A program made the position numbers and the translations under genes. Of a stretch of 26,948 nucleotides of DNA, positions 6,844 through 14,786 are shown piece after piece (position 1 is the first letter of the stretch; every line of letters begins with the position of its first letter). Location of the stretch: contig JBBARC010000047.1 in NCBI GenBank assembly GCA_040400005.1, positions 1 to 26,948 on the forward strand, read 5' to 3'. The notes beneath the pieces are model-generated. The model saw only the letters and a list, made by a program, of their open reading frames with translations, had not been told where the DNA came from and made no database searches. The DNA comes from JBBARC01 sp040400005. GTDB taxonomy: Bacteria; Pseudomonadota; Alphaproteobacteria; Acetobacterales; Acetobacteraceae.

Positions 6844-8162
6844 AAAGCGACATGACCAAACATCGCCATCAGTGCAAGATAGGTGAGCCCGCCGACAAAG
6901 AAACCAACCAGCGTGCCGTTCATGCGGACATATTGTAGATCGCGGCCGACGCGTAATTCTAGTCTGTCCACAATTGTTGCGGTATCCCAGTTGCCGATAA
7001 CGTTGGCGATAAAGCCGGCGATGCGGGTTTGCACGGTGGGAAGCAGGGTTTTGATTGATCGCGCCGCGATGCGTTGAATACCGGCAGCGGTTGCCGGGTC
7101 GTTGGTGATCATCACGCCGAGATCGCGCACCATGTCTTCCAGTGCCACACGGGTGCGGCCATCGGGGCGGGCGGCGTCATCTTCTAGCGCGCGTCGCAGG
7201 CGCGACCAGATATCCCACACCCACACTTGCACGGTATCATGCGAGATCACCCGGCGCAGCGCGCGGCCGAGTTCGGCGGCGCGCGCGGGGTCGCTGTCCA
7301 TGCGGTTTATTTCGTGGCGCACCCATTCGTCGAACGCGTCGCGCAGGGAGGAGCCTTGCGGGTCCATCCGGTCCATCTCGGCGTTCACTGAGGCCAGCAC
7401 GCGTTTGGCGATGGTAGCGCCCAGCGTCCAGCCGATCAGGCGGCCGCCTTGTTCGCGCACGCGGGCCTCGATCACGTCTTTCAAATCGGCTTCTTTTTCG
7501 GCCATGGCTTCGCGCAATTTACCGAGGATAAAGCCGAGCACCTCCTGGTGGCGGCCGTTATCGGTGAGGCCGCGCAGCGCACGCACCACCAGGCGGCCGC
7601 CGGCTTCCCCGCCGATCAGCCGCGGCAGCAGGCGGGCGGCGGTGCGGCGGGCGCGGCCATCTTCCACGGTTGCCAGCAGGCGGGGCAAATAGCGGGCGAG
7701 GGCGCCCGATAATTGTTTGACGATGGCATCGTCGGTTAGCACCGAGCGTAACAGGCCGGCGACATCGATTTCGCCCATCACCCGGGTGACTTCATCTTCG
7801 GTGACAACATGGCGCGAGACGAAGCGGCCCAGCGCGTCGCCCAGGCGCTGTTTTTCGTGCGGGATGATGGCGGTGTGCGGGATAGGCAGGCCGAGCGGGT
7901 GGCGGAACAGGGCGGTGACCGCGAACCAATCGGCGATGCCGCCAACAAAACCGGCTTTGGCGCTGGCTTGCAGCAGGGAGACCCAGAAAACCGGCACAAT
8001 GCCCGGCGGCACGGCGTAGCTGCCCAGCACCAGGCCCAACATGCCGACCAGCATGGCGTTGGCGATGGCGCGATTGCGCGCGAGGTCGGCGCGGGCGGCG
8101 CGATCTGGATCTTTGGTGGGATCCTCCGCGGGAGGGAGGAGATCAGCGGGCAAAATGCGCAC
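6840..8162 (-). CDS. DUF445 family membrane protein (YjiN-like)
   Basis: About 440 residues. DUF445 signs are the N-terminal hydrophobic segment AMLVGMLGLVLGSYAVP, then AKAGFVGGIADWFAVTALFRHPLGLPIPHTAIIP, the core family signature, a long amphipathic helical middle, and a C-terminal membrane helix LVGFFVGGLTYLALMAMF. Function is not established for the family; an inner-membrane protein with a large soluble coiled-coil-like region is likely. The GTG at 8162 overlaps the hydrolase stop by 20 bp; a TTG three codons later or an ATG at 8240 are alternatives. The first ~30 residues are Pro-rich and probably disordered. Its TAG overlaps the TAA of the convergent TPR gene. Confidence 0.85.
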   Translation of the reverse strand: MRILPADLLPPAEDPTKDPDRAARADLARNRAIANAMLVGMLGLVLGSYAVPPGIVPVFWVSLLQASAKAGFVGGIADWFAVTALFRHPLGLPIPHTAIIPHEKQRLGDALGRFVSRHVVTEDEVTRVMGEIDVAGLLRSVLTDDAIVKQLSGALARYLPRLLATVEDGRARRTAARLLPRLIGGEAGGRLVVRALRGLTDNGRHQEVLGFILGKLREAMAEKEADLKDVIEARVREQGGRLIGWTLGATIAKRVLASVNAEMDRMDPQGSSLRDAFDEWVRHEINRMDSDPARAAELGRALRRVISHDTVQVWVWDIWSRLRRALEDDAARPDGRTRVALEDMVRDLGVMITNDPATAAGIQRIAARSIKTLLPTVQTRIAGFIANVIGNWDTATIVDRLELRVGRDLQYVRMNGTLVGFFVGGLTYLALMAMFGHVAF

Positions 8163-8928
8163 GCAATAGGGTGGCGGTTTCCGCTGCCGCTTCCAGGGCG
8201 ACAGAATGGCCGGCGGTGGCGATGGTGGCGCATTGGCCACCGGTTACTGCCGCAATGGCGCGCGCTTCGCTAACGCCATAGGCGTGATCCTGGCCGCCGG
8301 CGATAGCCAGCACCGGCACATTACCGGTGAGTGCGGATAGAATTTCGGGGCGGTGCACCACCGCGTGGGCGGCATCGGCAATGTTTGATGGCAGGGCGGC
8401 CATCTTATTGCGCCAATGGGTGCGCAGATCGGCACGGGCGGGGTCGGCCAAAAAATCATCGCCGAACATCACGTGCATCAGCGTATCGACCAAGGCTGCG
8501 GCCCCTTGGGTGCGCAGGGCGGCGACCAAAGGATCGAATTCCGCAATGCGCGTTTCAGCGTCGCCAGATGATCCTATGGCGGTTGCTGATAACAGTAGGT
8601 GCGGGTGGTGGGCAGCCAGATGGAGGGCGACAAAGCCACCCAGGGAGTTGCCGACGAAATGGCATTTGCTGAGGTTGAGGGCGGTTATGAGTGCTGCTGC
8701 ATCGGCGGTGAGGGCGGGAATGGTAAGGGTATCGGGGGTGCCGGAATCGCTTTGGCCCTGGCCAAGGTGATCGTACGTGATAACCCGAAAATCCGGCGCC
8801 AGCAGGGCCGCCAAGGGTGCGAACATGGTGTGATCGAAAAACAGCGAGTGGCTCAGCACCACCGCCGGGCGGTCGCCGCCGGTATCGGTGACAAACAGCC
8901 GGGCGCCATTAACAACAACATGGGTCAT
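8143..8928 (-). CDS. Alpha/beta hydrolase, 3-oxoadipate enol-lactonase-like
   Basis: A 261-residue cytoplasmic hydrolase with a full triad: Ser95 in GNSLGG, Asp214 in GGQDHAY and His241 in AGHSVALE. LSHSLFFDHTMF (oxyanion region) and VITYDHLGQGQSD resemble PcaD/HSP-type esterases and enol-lactonases, but no catechol-pathway genes are near, so the substrate is open. The ATG starts MTHVVVNGARL, with no better upstream start. Its 3' end overlaps the DUF445 start codon by about 20 bp, so the two are probably cotranscribed. Stem-loop copy D lies just upstream, marking the end of the preceding minus-strand gene. Confidence 0.82.
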   Translation of the reverse strand: MTHVVVNGARLFVTDTGGDRPAVVLSHSLFFDHTMFAPLAALLAPDFRVITYDHLGQGQSDSGTPDTLTIPALTADAAALITALNLSKCHFVGNSLGGFVALHLAAHHPHLLLSATAIGSSGDAETRIAEFDPLVAALRTQGAAALVDTLMHVMFGDDFLADPARADLRTHWRNKMAALPSNIADAAHAVVHRPEILSALTGNVPVLAIAGGQDHAYGVSEARAIAAVTGGQCATIATAGHSVALEAAAETATLLRAHFAR

Positions 8929-8989
8929 GTAAATGGTTTCCTAGAGCTTTGGCCGGGCCCGCGCTGCCACGCCAAGCCCCCCACGATAC

Positions 8990-9026
8990 AAAAGTCTTTT
9001 TGCTTCTTTTTCTTCAGAAAAAGAAG
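8990..9026 (-). repeat. Gene-end stem-loop element, copy D
   Basis: Perfect 11-bp arms CTTCTTTTTCT (9003-9013) and AGAAAAAGAAG (9016-9026) flank TC, preceded by AAAAGTCTTTTTG. In the sense of the minus-strand lipoprotein gene it begins 21 bases after that gene's stop. A G-rich stretch (CGTGGGGGGC in the same sense) follows, as in copy E. Confidence 0.85.
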
Positions 9027-9047
9027 AGTCTTTCTTGCGCTTCCTAG

Positions 9048-9872
9048 CTAATGACAAGGCTCAATCAAACTCGCCATAGCGCGGGCCGGGCATTTGCGAT
9101 CAGCTTTTTCGGGATTAAACGGCCTAGTGTGGCGGCGCCCGGCGAGGCCGACGCCGGCGAACCAGTTGCGCCATTCGGCGAGTACGGTTGCTGATCCGAG
9201 CACCGAGTCTTCTTTCGTATCACCGCGCCAGCCGCGTTCGATGAGGAAATTGGTGCCGCCGGCGCCGAAGACGCCGCGCAGCCATAAAGCTTCGTAGCGG
9301 GCCAGGGTGAAATGCGATTTGGCGCGTGGCGGCGGGCGGGTGCAACTGACGAAGGCATCGAAGCCGCCATCGACTTGCACGGGGCTGAAACTGACCAGGG
9401 TGCTTTTTTCGCAGGCCGGCGCCAGGGTTGCCAGGCGAACTCGGACGGCCCGGCTGGGGGTGACGCCCGGCGGCAGCACGCGCGCGGTGATCAGGTTTTG
9501 CCAGTGGGCGGCGGTATCGCCCACCGGCACGAAGGCGGCCCAGGGGGCGGGGGTTTGGCCGCCGGCGACGGCGTGCCAGGACAGGTTTGCGGCATCGTTG
9601 GGCAGATCGAGGCGTTCGCCGGCTTGGGTGATGATGGGGGTTAGATTGCGGCGCGGGGCGAATAAATTGGCGAAGGGGTTGATTGCGGGGCGGTTGGTGG
9701 GTGGCGGGCTGGGCACGTTGCGATTGGGGGCCGGGCGGTTGATCGGCAGGGTGAGGTTGCGCTTCACCTGAGCGTTGAACTTGGCGTTAAAGTCGGCGGC
9801 TTTTTGCGGGGTGCAGGCGGCAAGCCCGGCCAGGGCGAGCAGCGCCGAACGCGGCCAGGTTATTTGCCGCAA
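9048..9872 (-). CDS. Putative lipoprotein of unknown function
   Basis: A 274-residue protein with a lipoprotein signal: Arg2 and Arg8 before a hydrophobic stretch SALLALAGLAAC, lipobox LAAC with Cys20. Residues 40-75 are Pro/Asn-rich (a linker), followed by a globular part with a Cys pair (PACEK and VSCTRPP) and two more Cys near the end. There is no ATG before the signal, so the TTG at 9872, within the 3' end of the Rap1a-domain gene, is the likely start; the 13-bp overlap suggests coupling. I do not recognise the globular part. It closes the operon and is followed by stem-loop copy D. Confidence 0.65.
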   Translation of the reverse strand: MRQITWPRSALLALAGLAACTPQKAADFNAKFNAQVKRNLTLPINRPAPNRNVPSPPPTNRPAINPFANLFAPRRNLTPIITQAGERLDLPNDAANLSWHAVAGGQTPAPWAAFVPVGDTAAHWQNLITARVLPPGVTPSRAVRVRLATLAPACEKSTLVSFSPVQVDGGFDAFVSCTRPPPRAKSHFTLARYEALWLRGVFGAGGTNFLIERGWRGDTKEDSVLGSATVLAEWRNWFAGVGLAGRRHTRPFNPEKADRKCPARAMASLIEPCH

Positions 9873-10192
9873 GGATAGGCGCGGAGATAGGCACGCAGGG
9901 TGATGTCGGCCGCTTTATGGGGCAGGGCGGCTGGGTTTGTGCGCAGGAAGGCGACCAGGGTTTCGCGCAGGGCGGTGCCGGTAACGGCCAGGGGCACGCA
10001 GATTCGGCGGGGGGAGACCGAGTATTCGGAATCGGCAAAGCCGCTGACATAGGCATCGCAGCCACTGACATTTTTGCCGGTGCAGAGGGCGAGCAGGCGA
10101 TTACCGTCAATGGTGCTGACGCGTTGTGCCAGCGCCGGGTGGGGGGCGGCGGCGGTGAGTGCAAGCAGGGCTAAAGCGGCGGCAAGCTTCAC
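9860..10192 (-). CDS. Rap1a/Tai-domain exported protein
   Basis: A 110-residue protein with a signal peptide (MKLAAALALLALTAAA, cleavage near ALA-Q at 22/23) and a mature domain with four Cys (37, 45, 65, 108), enough for two disulfides. The layout, LLALCTG...CDAYVSGF, then ICVPLAVTG, then FLRTNPAALPHKAADITLRAYLRAYPC, matches the Rap1a/Tai family, which includes periplasmic immunity proteins against type VI amidase effectors but also many proteins of unknown role. It starts with a GTG that overlaps the purS stop (GTGA). No effector gene is adjacent, so a housekeeping role in the envelope is as likely as immunity. Confidence 0.75.
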   Translation of the reverse strand: MKLAAALALLALTAAAPHPALAQRVSTIDGNRLLALCTGKNVSGCDAYVSGFADSEYSVSPRRICVPLAVTGTALRETLVAFLRTNPAALPHKAADITLRAYLRAYPCGK

Positions 10193-10443
10193 GCGGCGAT
10201 CTCCACCGAGAACCGTTCGATGACCAGATTGGCCAGCAGTTTGCGGGCCATGTCTTCGGCCAAGGCTTTGGCGCGCACGGGGTCGGTTTCGTTGATTTCT
10301 AATTCTATGACTTTGCCGGCGCGGACTTCACCGACGCCGGCAAAACCTAGGGTGTGCAGGGCTTGGCCGATGGCGCGGCCTTGGGGGTCTAGCACGCCGT
10401 CTTTTAGCATGACGGTTACACGTGCTTTTAAAGGGGCGCTCAT
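10189..10443 (-). CDS. purS: Phosphoribosylformylglycinamidine synthase subunit PurS
   Basis: An 84-residue protein, normal for PurS, the small subunit that bridges PurQ and PurL in FGAM synthase (step four of purine synthesis). KARVTVMLKDGVLDPQGRAIGQALHTLGF is the family start, and the VGEVRAGKVIELEI and ANLVIERFSVEI strands fit its ferredoxin-like fold. The ATG overlaps the purC stop by four bases (ATGA), and its own stop overlaps the next start (GTGA). The usual next genes, purQ and purL, are absent here. Confidence 0.9.
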   Translation of the reverse strand: MSAPLKARVTVMLKDGVLDPQGRAIGQALHTLGFAGVGEVRAGKVIELEINETDPVRAKALAEDMARKLLANLVIERFSVEIAA

Positions 10444-11204
10444 TGCATGAGCTCCGGGCCCTTCATGTCGCGGGTGCCGGCTTCCGGCAAAATACCCAGG
10501 CGCTTGGCGACTTCCTGGTAGCCTTCTTCGACCTTGCCCAAATCGCGGCGAAAACGGTCCTTGTCCATTTTCTCGTTGGTGCGGCTATCCCATAGGCGGC
10601 AATTGTCAGGGCTGATTTCATCGGCGAGCACAATGCGCATTTCGTCGCCTTCCCAGAGCCGGCCGAATTCGAGTTTGAAATCAATCAGGGTGATGCCGAC
10701 GCCTAAGAAAAGGCCAGCGAGGAAATCGTTAATGCGTAGGCACATGGCCACCATATCGTCGATATCGTGGGTGGTGGCCCAGCCGAAAGCGGTGATGTGT
10801 TCTTCACCGACCATGGGGTCGTTTAACGCATCGTTTTTGTAGTAATATTCAATGATGCTGCGCGGCAGGCGGGTGCCTTCGGCGATGCCCAGGCGGGTGC
10901 TGAGCGAGCCCGCGGCGACATTACGGATAACCATTTCTAGCGGAATGATTTCGACTTCGCGGATCAATTGTTCGCGCATGTTCAGGCGGCGGACGAAATG
11001 GGTGGGGATGCCGATTTCGGCCAGCTTGACCATCAGATATTCGCTGATGCGGTTATTCAGCACGCCCTTGCCGGTAATGATGCCTTTTTTGGCGCCGTTA
11101 CCGGATGTGGCGTCATCCTTGAAATACTGCACCAGGGTGCCCGGCTCGGGCCCTTCGAACAGGATTTTGGCTTTGCCTTCGTAAAGTTGGCGGCGGCGGG
11201 CCAT
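10440..11204 (-). CDS. purC: SAICAR synthase
   Basis: A 254-residue phosphoribosylaminoimidazole-succinocarboxamide synthase, joining aspartate to CAIR with ATP. RQLYEGKAKILFEGPEPGT at the start, FKDDATSGNGAKKG, VVI/VRNVAAGSLSTRLG, LPRSIIEYYYKNDALNDP and LADEISPDNCRLWD (the catalytic and metal-binding Asp region) are all family signatures. The start is the ATG at 11204, with GAGGA in the GAGGATTGCAGC just upstream; the frame remains open another 99 codons but encodes Pro/Arg-rich sequence antisense to the neighbouring gene. It heads a coupled purC-purS unit. Confidence 0.95.
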   Translation of the reverse strand: MARRRQLYEGKAKILFEGPEPGTLVQYFKDDATSGNGAKKGIITGKGVLNNRISEYLMVKLAEIGIPTHFVRRLNMREQLIREVEIIPLEMVIRNVAAGSLSTRLGIAEGTRLPRSIIEYYYKNDALNDPMVGEEHITAFGWATTHDIDDMVAMCLRINDFLAGLFLGVGITLIDFKLEFGRLWEGDEMRIVLADEISPDNCRLWDSRTNEKMDKDRFRRDLGKVEEGYQEVAKRLGILPEAGTRDMKGPELMQ

Positions 11205-11307
11205 GCTGCAATCCTCGTCTGCCGTGCGGCCCCGAAGGCCGGGGCGGCGTGAAGCTGAGGTTTGCCTATAGCACCGTGCGCGCTGTGGCCCAAGCTTGCG
11301 GCCCAAG

Positions 11308-12057
11308 TTACGGCAGGGATAGCTGGGTGAAGCCAAACGCTTGGGGGGCGGCAGGGTCTGGTGCAGGGGTTGGCGCGTGCGGGCAGAAGCGAAAATCGAT
11401 GGTGCCGGTGGCAGATATGGCCAGCAGGGTGGCGCTGGCGGTGCCAAAACCTTCCCGTTGCGGCACGTTGAGGGCGGCATCCCAGGGGCCGGTGTTATCG
11501 GCAAGTAAGGCGGGCCAAGTGCCCCAGTTGGGTGGGGTGGGGGGCGGCGTTTGCGCGAATCGGGGCAGGTGGCGGGCGATTCGGGGGTTTGCTGTGTCGT
11601 TAGGGTTTAGGGCGGTGACCATGGTTAGGCCGGCGGGTAGGGGGGATGCTGCGATGAGGCCAGCATCGCTGCCGGTGAGCCAGAAGGCGTGGGTGGTGTC
11701 GGCAATGACTAAGTTAAAGCCGCGCCATTGGGTGGCATCGCGGCCGGCGAGGTTTGCGGCGGCGGTTTGGGCAGTGGGGTAGGTGAGCGCCATTAAGGGC
11801 AGATCGCCGCGGCTGGATTTGCCTGCGGCGGGGCCTAGGCTGCCGGTGCGGTTGAGCACGCCGGCGACCATGCCGTTGGTGGAGACCGCAAGCCAGGTGC
11901 CGCCGGCTAACACATCTTGCCCGCCGATGATGCCCGGGTGATCGGGCCAGTGGGCGGCTGGGGGGAGCCACGGGCGGGCGAGCATTTCATCGCGGTTGGC
12001 GGCCAGCAGCACGGGGAAGTCGGCGCCGGGGCGATGGAGCAGGATCAGGGTGCACAT
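11308..12057 (-). CDS. NRDE family protein (TANGO2-like)
   Basis: A 249-residue protein whose N-terminus MCTLILLHRPG...LLAANRDE carries the eponymous NRDE motif at 21-24 and the conserved Cys2. GGQDVLAGGTWLAVSTNGMVAGVLNRTG and SRGDLPL are also typical. The fold is Ntn-hydrolase-like; the animal homologue TANGO2 affects lipid and heme handling, but the bacterial role is not settled. The gene precedes purC by 103 bp on the same strand, so readthrough is possible, though purC has its own strong ribosome binding site. Confidence 0.85.
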   Translation of the reverse strand: MCTLILLHRPGADFPVLLAANRDEMLARPWLPPAAHWPDHPGIIGGQDVLAGGTWLAVSTNGMVAGVLNRTGSLGPAAGKSSRGDLPLMALTYPTAQTAAANLAGRDATQWRGFNLVIADTTHAFWLTGSDAGLIAASPLPAGLTMVTALNPNDTANPRIARHLPRFAQTPPPTPPNWGTWPALLADNTGPWDAALNVPQREGFGTASATLLAISATGTIDFRFCPHAPTPAPDPAAPQAFGFTQLSLP

Positions 12058-12121
12058 GGGGTGCAGCTTATGCGGCGGGTTGGCGGATGGGCGCCAGGGT
12101 TCGCCCCACGCCTTCGTGATC

Positions 12122-12150
12122 GCTGGGCCGCGAATATTTTTGGCCCCAGC
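12122..12150. promoter_or_regulatory. Hairpin in the divergent NRDE / secreted-protein intergenic region
   Basis: GCTGGGCC (12122-12129) and GGCCCCAGC (12142-12150) pair with one bulged base around a 12-nt AT-rich centre (GCGAATATTTTT). The position between two divergent starts fits an operator or a leader hairpin. No promoter hexamers stand out. Confidence 0.3.
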
Positions 12151-12224
12151 ACGTCTTTCCCATAAGCGCGCACATTTCCCACCAGCATGGGGCTTGGGGA
12201 AGGGCGGCGCGGGAGGGGATATTT

Positions 12225-13247
12225 ATGAAACGTATATTGTTACTTATGGCATCAGTGCTGGCATTGGCGGCAACCGCACAATTTGCCCATGCGCAAAGCA
12301 TCGGCACGCAGGACAATTTCGATTGTTTTAACGATACCGGCACCGAGGCCGAAGGGTTTGAGATGGATTTGGATAATATCCAGCCCAGCGATCTTACCCG
12401 AACATTTGGTGCCTCGTACATTCGCTATGGCGATCCCACGGTGAGCGCCTATGATCACACCGCCACTGGCGGCAGCACGGGTGTTGCCATTGTGTGGGCG
12501 GCGCATTGGGATGGTGCGGCCTGGCAAACCGCTAACCCTTCGCTGGGGGCGGGCACACCGTACATTGCAAAACCCACGCTGACCGCTGGCGAATCGTGCT
12601 GGACGTATGGCCTGGCGGCGAATTATCCCGCCAGCGGCTGCGAACATTTTGGCATCAGCCTCACCGCCACGGCTGCCCCCACCAAGGCTGTTTATCACTG
12701 GCTGGTGCCTGACCCGGCACATCCTGGCACGCTGATACAAAATGCCACGCAGGCGTCCCTGCCGGCGTCACCCAGCTACACTTATTACGGCGCTGGCGTG
12801 GTGGGGGCGGCACCGGTGGTGAATGTGGTGGCGGAAGCGCCGGAAAAACCTGAACTCGCGGCGCAGTGGAGCGACGCGTATTGGGTAAAGATTTATACCT
12901 CGCACAGCCCGGCGCGGGCGAATTTGAATGATTTGCAAACGGGGCATGTGCCGGTGAAATCGGCAGGTGTTACCAAGGTGACATTCAAATGGGCGTTTGT
13001 GCAGCGGGCGCCGGTGGGGCAGGTTGGTGAGGTGATGGAGGTTGAGAACGAGCCAGTGCGTAAGGGTGATGCCGCTATTACCAAGCGGTTTGAGTATTAC
13101 AAATTTTCAGGGCTGTATTCGGCTGAGTCGCATGAAGCAAACTGTGCCGATCGCAAATGCACGGCACCGCAAAAGATTGGCTTGAATGGGGTGAAGGAAT
13201 TAGGCGTTTATGTTGGCGCCCACATGGTGGGTGCAAACGTACCGTAG
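12225..13247 (+). CDS. Secreted protein of unknown function
   Basis: A 340-residue protein with a clear signal peptide (MKRILLLMASVLALAATAQFAHA, cleavage before QSIGT). The mature protein begins with a CFNDTGTEAEGFEMDLDNI stretch and continues with beta-rich sequence (TFGASYIRYGDPTVSAYD, GVAIVWAAHWD) and paired Cys residues in ESCWTYG/SGCEHFG and EANCADRKCT. I have the impression of a conserved group of exported proteins sharing the NDTG-x-GFE and RYG-P segments, but know no function. The strong GGGAGGGG at 12211-12218 fixes the ATG. It stands alone, divergent from the NRDE gene, and ends at a bidirectional terminator. Confidence 0.8.
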   Translation: MKRILLLMASVLALAATAQFAHAQSIGTQDNFDCFNDTGTEAEGFEMDLDNIQPSDLTRTFGASYIRYGDPTVSAYDHTATGGSTGVAIVWAAHWDGAAWQTANPSLGAGTPYIAKPTLTAGESCWTYGLAANYPASGCEHFGISLTATAAPTKAVYHWLVPDPAHPGTLIQNATQASLPASPSYTYYGAGVVGAAPVVNVVAEAPEKPELAAQWSDAYWVKIYTSHSPARANLNDLQTGHVPVKSAGVTKVTFKWAFVQRAPVGQVGEVMEVENEPVRKGDAAITKRFEYYKFSGLYSAESHEANCADRKCTAPQKIGLNGVKELGVYVGAHMVGANVP

Positions 13248-13297
13248 GTACTTGCGCACATAGTTCGTACAAAAACCGTCAACATAACGCCGGGGGT

Positions 13298-13323
13298 CTG
13301 GGGGGGCGGCTTCGCCCCACCAG
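13298..13323. terminator. Bidirectional Rho-independent terminator between convergent genes
   Basis: CTGGGGGGGCG (13298-13308), loop GCTT, CGCCCCACCAG (13313-13323): an 11-bp stem with one mismatch, followed on the plus strand by CCTTGTCTTTCTT. It separates the secreted-protein gene from the convergent FGGY kinase gene. Confidence 0.6.
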
Positions 13324-13334
13324 CCTTGTCTTTC

Positions 13335-14786
13335 TTAGCCTGTCGCCGCATCCGCCAGTGTCGCGCGCCAAGCGGCAATTTTGGCCTGGGCGGCATCGGC
13401 GCTGATGCTGGGGGTAAATTCGGCATCGTAGCGTGCCAGGTGGCCGAGGTTTTCGGCGGTGAATAGGCCGGCGCCCAGGCCTGCCGCCACCATGGCGCCG
13501 TAAGCTGCACAATCGCGCACGGCGTGGCGGCGCACGGGGATTTGGCTGAAATCGGCAACGATTTGGCAAAATGTATCAGATTCGGCAATGCCGCCATCGA
13601 CTGGTAGTACATCGCCACCGATGTCTGCTGCGCGCATCAATGTGGTGATTTCGGCGATGCGAATGGCGATGCCTTCCAATGTGGCGCGGGCCAGGGATGC
13701 ACGGCTGGCGCCTGGCGACAGGCCGGCAATGACGCCGCGCGAATCCAATCGACCGTGTGGGGCGCCTAAGCCTTGTAGGGAGGGGCGAATCGCAACACCG
13801 TGATTATCGGCGGTTGCGGCGGCGGCAGCTAATGCGGCTGGGTTTTCAAATAAACCAAAATCGCGGCACATGTACTCTAATAATACGCCTGCGGTGATCA
13901 CCATGCCTTCCACGCAGTAGCGCGTGGTCTCGCCGGCGCGCATCAGGGCTTGGGGCGGCATGGTGTGGTGCGGCGTGCCGGGGGCATCGCCGGTGGCGGC
14001 GATGACCACGGCGGATGTGCCAAAACTTGCTTTCCAGCCGCCGGCATTTAAGGCGGCGTGGCCAAAAAGTCCGCTTTGCTGATCGGCGACGATGGCGGTG
14101 ATGGGCACGGCGGCGCCAAATGTGGCGGCGTCGGTGTGGCCAAAAACTCCGGTGGTATCGGCGATACGGGGAAACATTTTTGCGGGTAAATTCTGATGCG
14201 CCATCAGCGCCTCATTCCAAACGCTACCTGCCTGAAAATAATCGGAGTAGCCGCTGGCCCAGCCGTTGGACACATCGGTTGCGAACACGGTGCCGCCGGA
14301 TAGGCGATAGGCAAGGTAGGTATCCACGGTGCCAAATAGAATTTCACCACGGGCTGCGCGCGCGTGCGCATCGGGGATGTGGGCTAGCACGGCTTCCAGT
14401 TTGCAGGCGGGGGTTTGCGGCCACACCATAAAACCGGCGTTTTGCAAGTCGGTTGCGCGCTGCAGGCCGCGGGTGTCGCTCCATACCACCATCGGGGCCA
14501 GCGGGGCGCCGGTTGTGCGATCAAACACCACGATGCTGGCGCGCTGGGAGGTGATGCCGATGGCGGCGATGTCGGCCGGTTTTATGGCGGCGGCGGTTAT
14601 TGCTTCCGCCATCACCGCTTCGCACAAATGCCAAACCGCTGCTGCATCCTGCTCAACTAGGCCAGGGTGCGGAAAGTTGGATTTTATCGGCCGGCGGGCG
14701 AGGCCGGCGACAGTGCCATCAGCGCGCGCCACCAGGGCTTTGACACTGGTGGTGCCGCAGTCGAGTGCCAAAATAAAATCATGCAT
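13335..14786 (-). CDS. FGGY-family carbohydrate kinase (glycerol-kinase-like)
   Basis: A 483-residue sugar/polyol kinase of the actin-like ATPase fold. DCGTTSVKALV at 9-19 is the first phosphate loop, VWSDTRG the substrate-loop region, ADQQSGLFGH and WKASFGTSAV the second phosphate loop, and PVDGGIAESDTFCQIVADF the adenosine motif corresponding to DGGAS in glycerol kinase. Length fits glycerol kinases, but the true substrate (glycerol, erythritol, another polyol) cannot be read off. The ATG overlaps the AGPS-like gene by 8 bp, so it is the last gene of the coupled glpD-like / AGPS-like / kinase unit. Confidence 0.87.
   Translation of the reverse strand: MHDFILALDCGTTSVKALVARADGTVAGLARRPIKSNFPHPGLVEQDAAAVWHLCEAVMAEAITAAAIKPADIAAIGITSQRASIVVFDRTTGAPLAPMVVWSDTRGLQRATDLQNAGFMVWPQTPACKLEAVLAHIPDAHARAARGEILFGTVDTYLAYRLSGGTVFATDVSNGWASGYSDYFQAGSVWNEALMAHQNLPAKMFPRIADTTGVFGHTDAATFGAAVPITAIVADQQSGLFGHAALNAGGWKASFGTSAVVIAATGDAPGTPHHTMPPQALMRAGETTRYCVEGMVITAGVLLEYMCRDFGLFENPAALAAAAATADNHGVAIRPSLQGLGAPHGRLDSRGVIAGLSPGASRASLARATLEGIAIRIAEITTLMRAADIGGDVLPVDGGIAESDTFCQIVADFSQIPVRRHAVRDCAAYGAMVAAGLGAGLFTAENLGHLARYDAEFTPSISADAAQAKIAAWRATLADAATG

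Noticed and set aside
7102..7692. 196-codon plus-strand frame inside the DUF445 gene
   Set aside because: Arg/Ser-rich shadow of a well-supported gene on the other strand.
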